From positions 1 to 6,806 of the forward strand of contig JBFWQM010000265.1 in the NCBI GenBank assembly GCA_050249455.1: 6,806 nt of DNA, given 5' to 3'. The notes under the pieces were generated by a model, which ran no database searches, was not told the DNA's origin, and was given only the letters and a program-made list of their open reading frames with translations. The position numbers and the translations under genes were made by a program. Shown piece by piece: positions 5,753 to 6,806 of this stretch. Positions within the stretch are counted from its first letter, which is position 1; every line of letters starts with the position of its first letter. The DNA is from JBFWQM01 sp050249455. GTDB taxonomy: Bacteria > Pseudomonadota > Alphaproteobacteria > MPNO01 > VGEU01.

Positions 5753-6806
5753 ATGACGATGGCGAGTTCCCCCGTGACGCGGCGACGGAGCGTACCGGTC
5801 AAGGTCGGCTACGTGACGATCGGCGGTGACGCTCCGGTGGTGGTGCAGTCGATGACCAACACCGACACCGCCGACGTCGAGTCGACGGTGGCCCAGGTCG
5901 CCGCGCTGGCCCGCGCCGGGTCCGAGATCGTGCGCATCACGGTCGACCGCGAGGAGGCCGCCAAGGGGGTCGCGAAGATCCGCGAGAAGCTCGACCGCAT
6001 GGGCGTGTTCGTGCCGCTGGTCGGCGACTTCCACTATATCGGCCACATGCTGCTGACCAAGTACCCCGACTGCGCCAAGGCGCTGGCCAAGTACCGCATC
6101 AACCCCGGCAATGTCGGGTTCCGCGAGAAGCGCGACACCCAGTTCGCGACCATGGTCGAGACCGCGATCAAGTACGACCGCCCGGTCCGCATCGGCGTCA
6201 ACTGGGGCAGCCTCGACCAGGAGCTGCTGGCGCGCATGATGGACGAAAACGCGCAGAGCAACGCGCCGCTGACGGCGTCCGAGGTGATGCACCAGGCGCT
6301 GGTCGAATCCGCCATCGGCAGCGCCGAGCGGGCGGAGGAGATCGGGCTCGGCCGCGACAAGATCATCCTGTCGTGCAAGGTCAGTGCCGTGCAGGACCTG
6401 ATCGCGGTCTACCGCGCGCTGGCCAAGCGGTCCGACCACGCGCTGCACCTCGGCCTGACCGAGGCCGGCATGGGCAGCAAGGGCATCGTCGCCTCGACCG
6501 CCGCGCTGGCCGTGCTGTTGCAGGAAGGCATCGGCGACACCATCCGCATCTCGCTGACCCCGGAGCCGGGCGGCGACCGCACCCGCGAGGTGGTGGTAGG
6601 GCAGGAGATCCTGCAGGCGATGGGCCTGCGCTCGTTCACGCCGCAGGTCGCGGCGTGCCCCGGCTGCGGCCGCACCACCTCGACCGTCTACCAGGAGCTC
6701 GCGTCGAAGATCGAGGCGCATCTGCGCGAGCGCATGCCGGTGTGGCGCGAGCAGTATGACGGGGTGGAGAACCTCAACCTCGCCGTCATGGGCTGCATCG
6801 TCAACG
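5753..6806 (+). CDS. ispG: 4-hydroxy-3-methylbut-2-en-1-yl diphosphate synthase (IspG/GcpE), 3' end outside window
   Basis: IspG reduces 2-C-methylerythritol 2,4-cyclodiphosphate to HMBPP, the penultimate step of the MEP isoprenoid pathway, in the cytosol, using a [4Fe-4S] cluster. The frame is open for 351 codons to the right edge without a stop. Evidence: VKVGYVTIGGDAPVVVQSMTNT (17-38) at the TIM-barrel entrance; IVRITVD (59-65); the PLVGDFHY and YRINPGN strands; LHLGLTEAGMGSKG (231-243); SLTPEPGGDRTREV; and the cluster cysteines C302 and C305 in ACPGCGRT and C348 in MGCIVN. The sequence stops just before the expected GPGE with the catalytic glutamate. It is the short proteobacterial form, with no inserted middle domain. 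The ATG at 5753 has AAGGG eight bases upstream; the ATG at 5759 is an alternative. It is a core gene, likely marking the end of the accessory stretch. Confidence 0.97.
   Translation, partial: MTMASSPVTRRRSVPVKVGYVTIGGDAPVVVQSMTNTDTADVESTVAQVAALARAGSEIVRITVDREEAAKGVAKIREKLDRMGVFVPLVGDFHYIGHMLLTKYPDCAKALAKYRINPGNVGFREKRDTQFATMVETAIKYDRPVRIGVNWGSLDQELLARMMDENAQSNAPLTASEVMHQALVESAIGSAERAEEIGLGRDKIILSCKVSAVQDLIAVYRALAKRSDHALHLGLTEAGMGSKGIVASTAALAVLLQEGIGDTIRISLTPEPGGDRTREVVVGQEILQAMGLRSFTPQVAACPGCGRTTSTVYQELASKIEAHLRERMPVWREQYDGVENLNLAVMGCIVN

Noticed and set aside
5690..6721. Long minus-strand open frame opposite ispG
   Set aside because: It lies fully antisense to a conserved ispG whose cluster cysteines and barrel motifs are intact. 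The translation is His/Arg/Val/Asp-rich without a domain.
1..6806. CRISPR array, tRNA, rRNA, insertion sequence or phage gene
   Set aside because: No regularly spaced direct repeats, tRNA-like folds, rRNA sequence or transposase/integrase motifs were seen on either strand.

Overview
The window is GC-rich, compact DNA with G/C-ending codons and no mobile-element genes. It most likely comes from an alphaproteobacterium of the Rhizobiales or Rhodospirillales sort. The support is the codon use, the protein styles (a twin-arginine amidohydrolase, a polar-amino-acid type ABC ATPase, a short-form IspG) and two intergenic palindromic repeats of a kind I associate with that class. The genus cannot be named from the sequence.

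Layout, left to right. (1) The last 24 codons of an unidentified plus-strand gene end at 76. (2) An inverted-repeat element (87-198) with perfect 32-bp arms fills the gap between this gene and the convergent minus-strand gene. (3) A minus-strand cytosolic amidohydrolase of the TRZ/ATZ / cytosine-deaminase-like type (223-1740) has its full set of metal-binding residues. (4) A 120-bp divergent promoter region separates it from (5) a second, unrelated amidohydrolase (1861-3381) of the Amidohydro_2 / ACMSD-like type, with a twin-arginine motif placed unusually far from the N-terminus. (6) A polar amino acid ABC transporter ATPase (3490-4218) has all its motifs but no permease or binding protein beside it here. 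(7) A second, C/G-tract inverted repeat (4239-4321) follows. (8) A 12-TM MFS transporter of the EntS / MFS_3 type spans 4422-5660. (9) After 92 bp with a possible promoter, ispG (MEP isoprenoid pathway) begins at 5753 and runs off the right edge.

Regions 3-8 may form an accessory module for uptake and hydrolysis of a small nitrogen-containing compound, with two hydrolases of different superfamily branches (one probably exported), an uptake ATPase and a transporter. This is inference from proximity only; no substrate can be read from the sequence. ispG is a housekeeping gene and probably marks the edge of that region. I found no CRISPR array, tRNA, rRNA, transposase or canonical intrinsic terminator. 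I do not see a clearly new system. The repeats, the long pre-Tat extension, the orphan ATPase and the paired hydrolases are the points worth checking.
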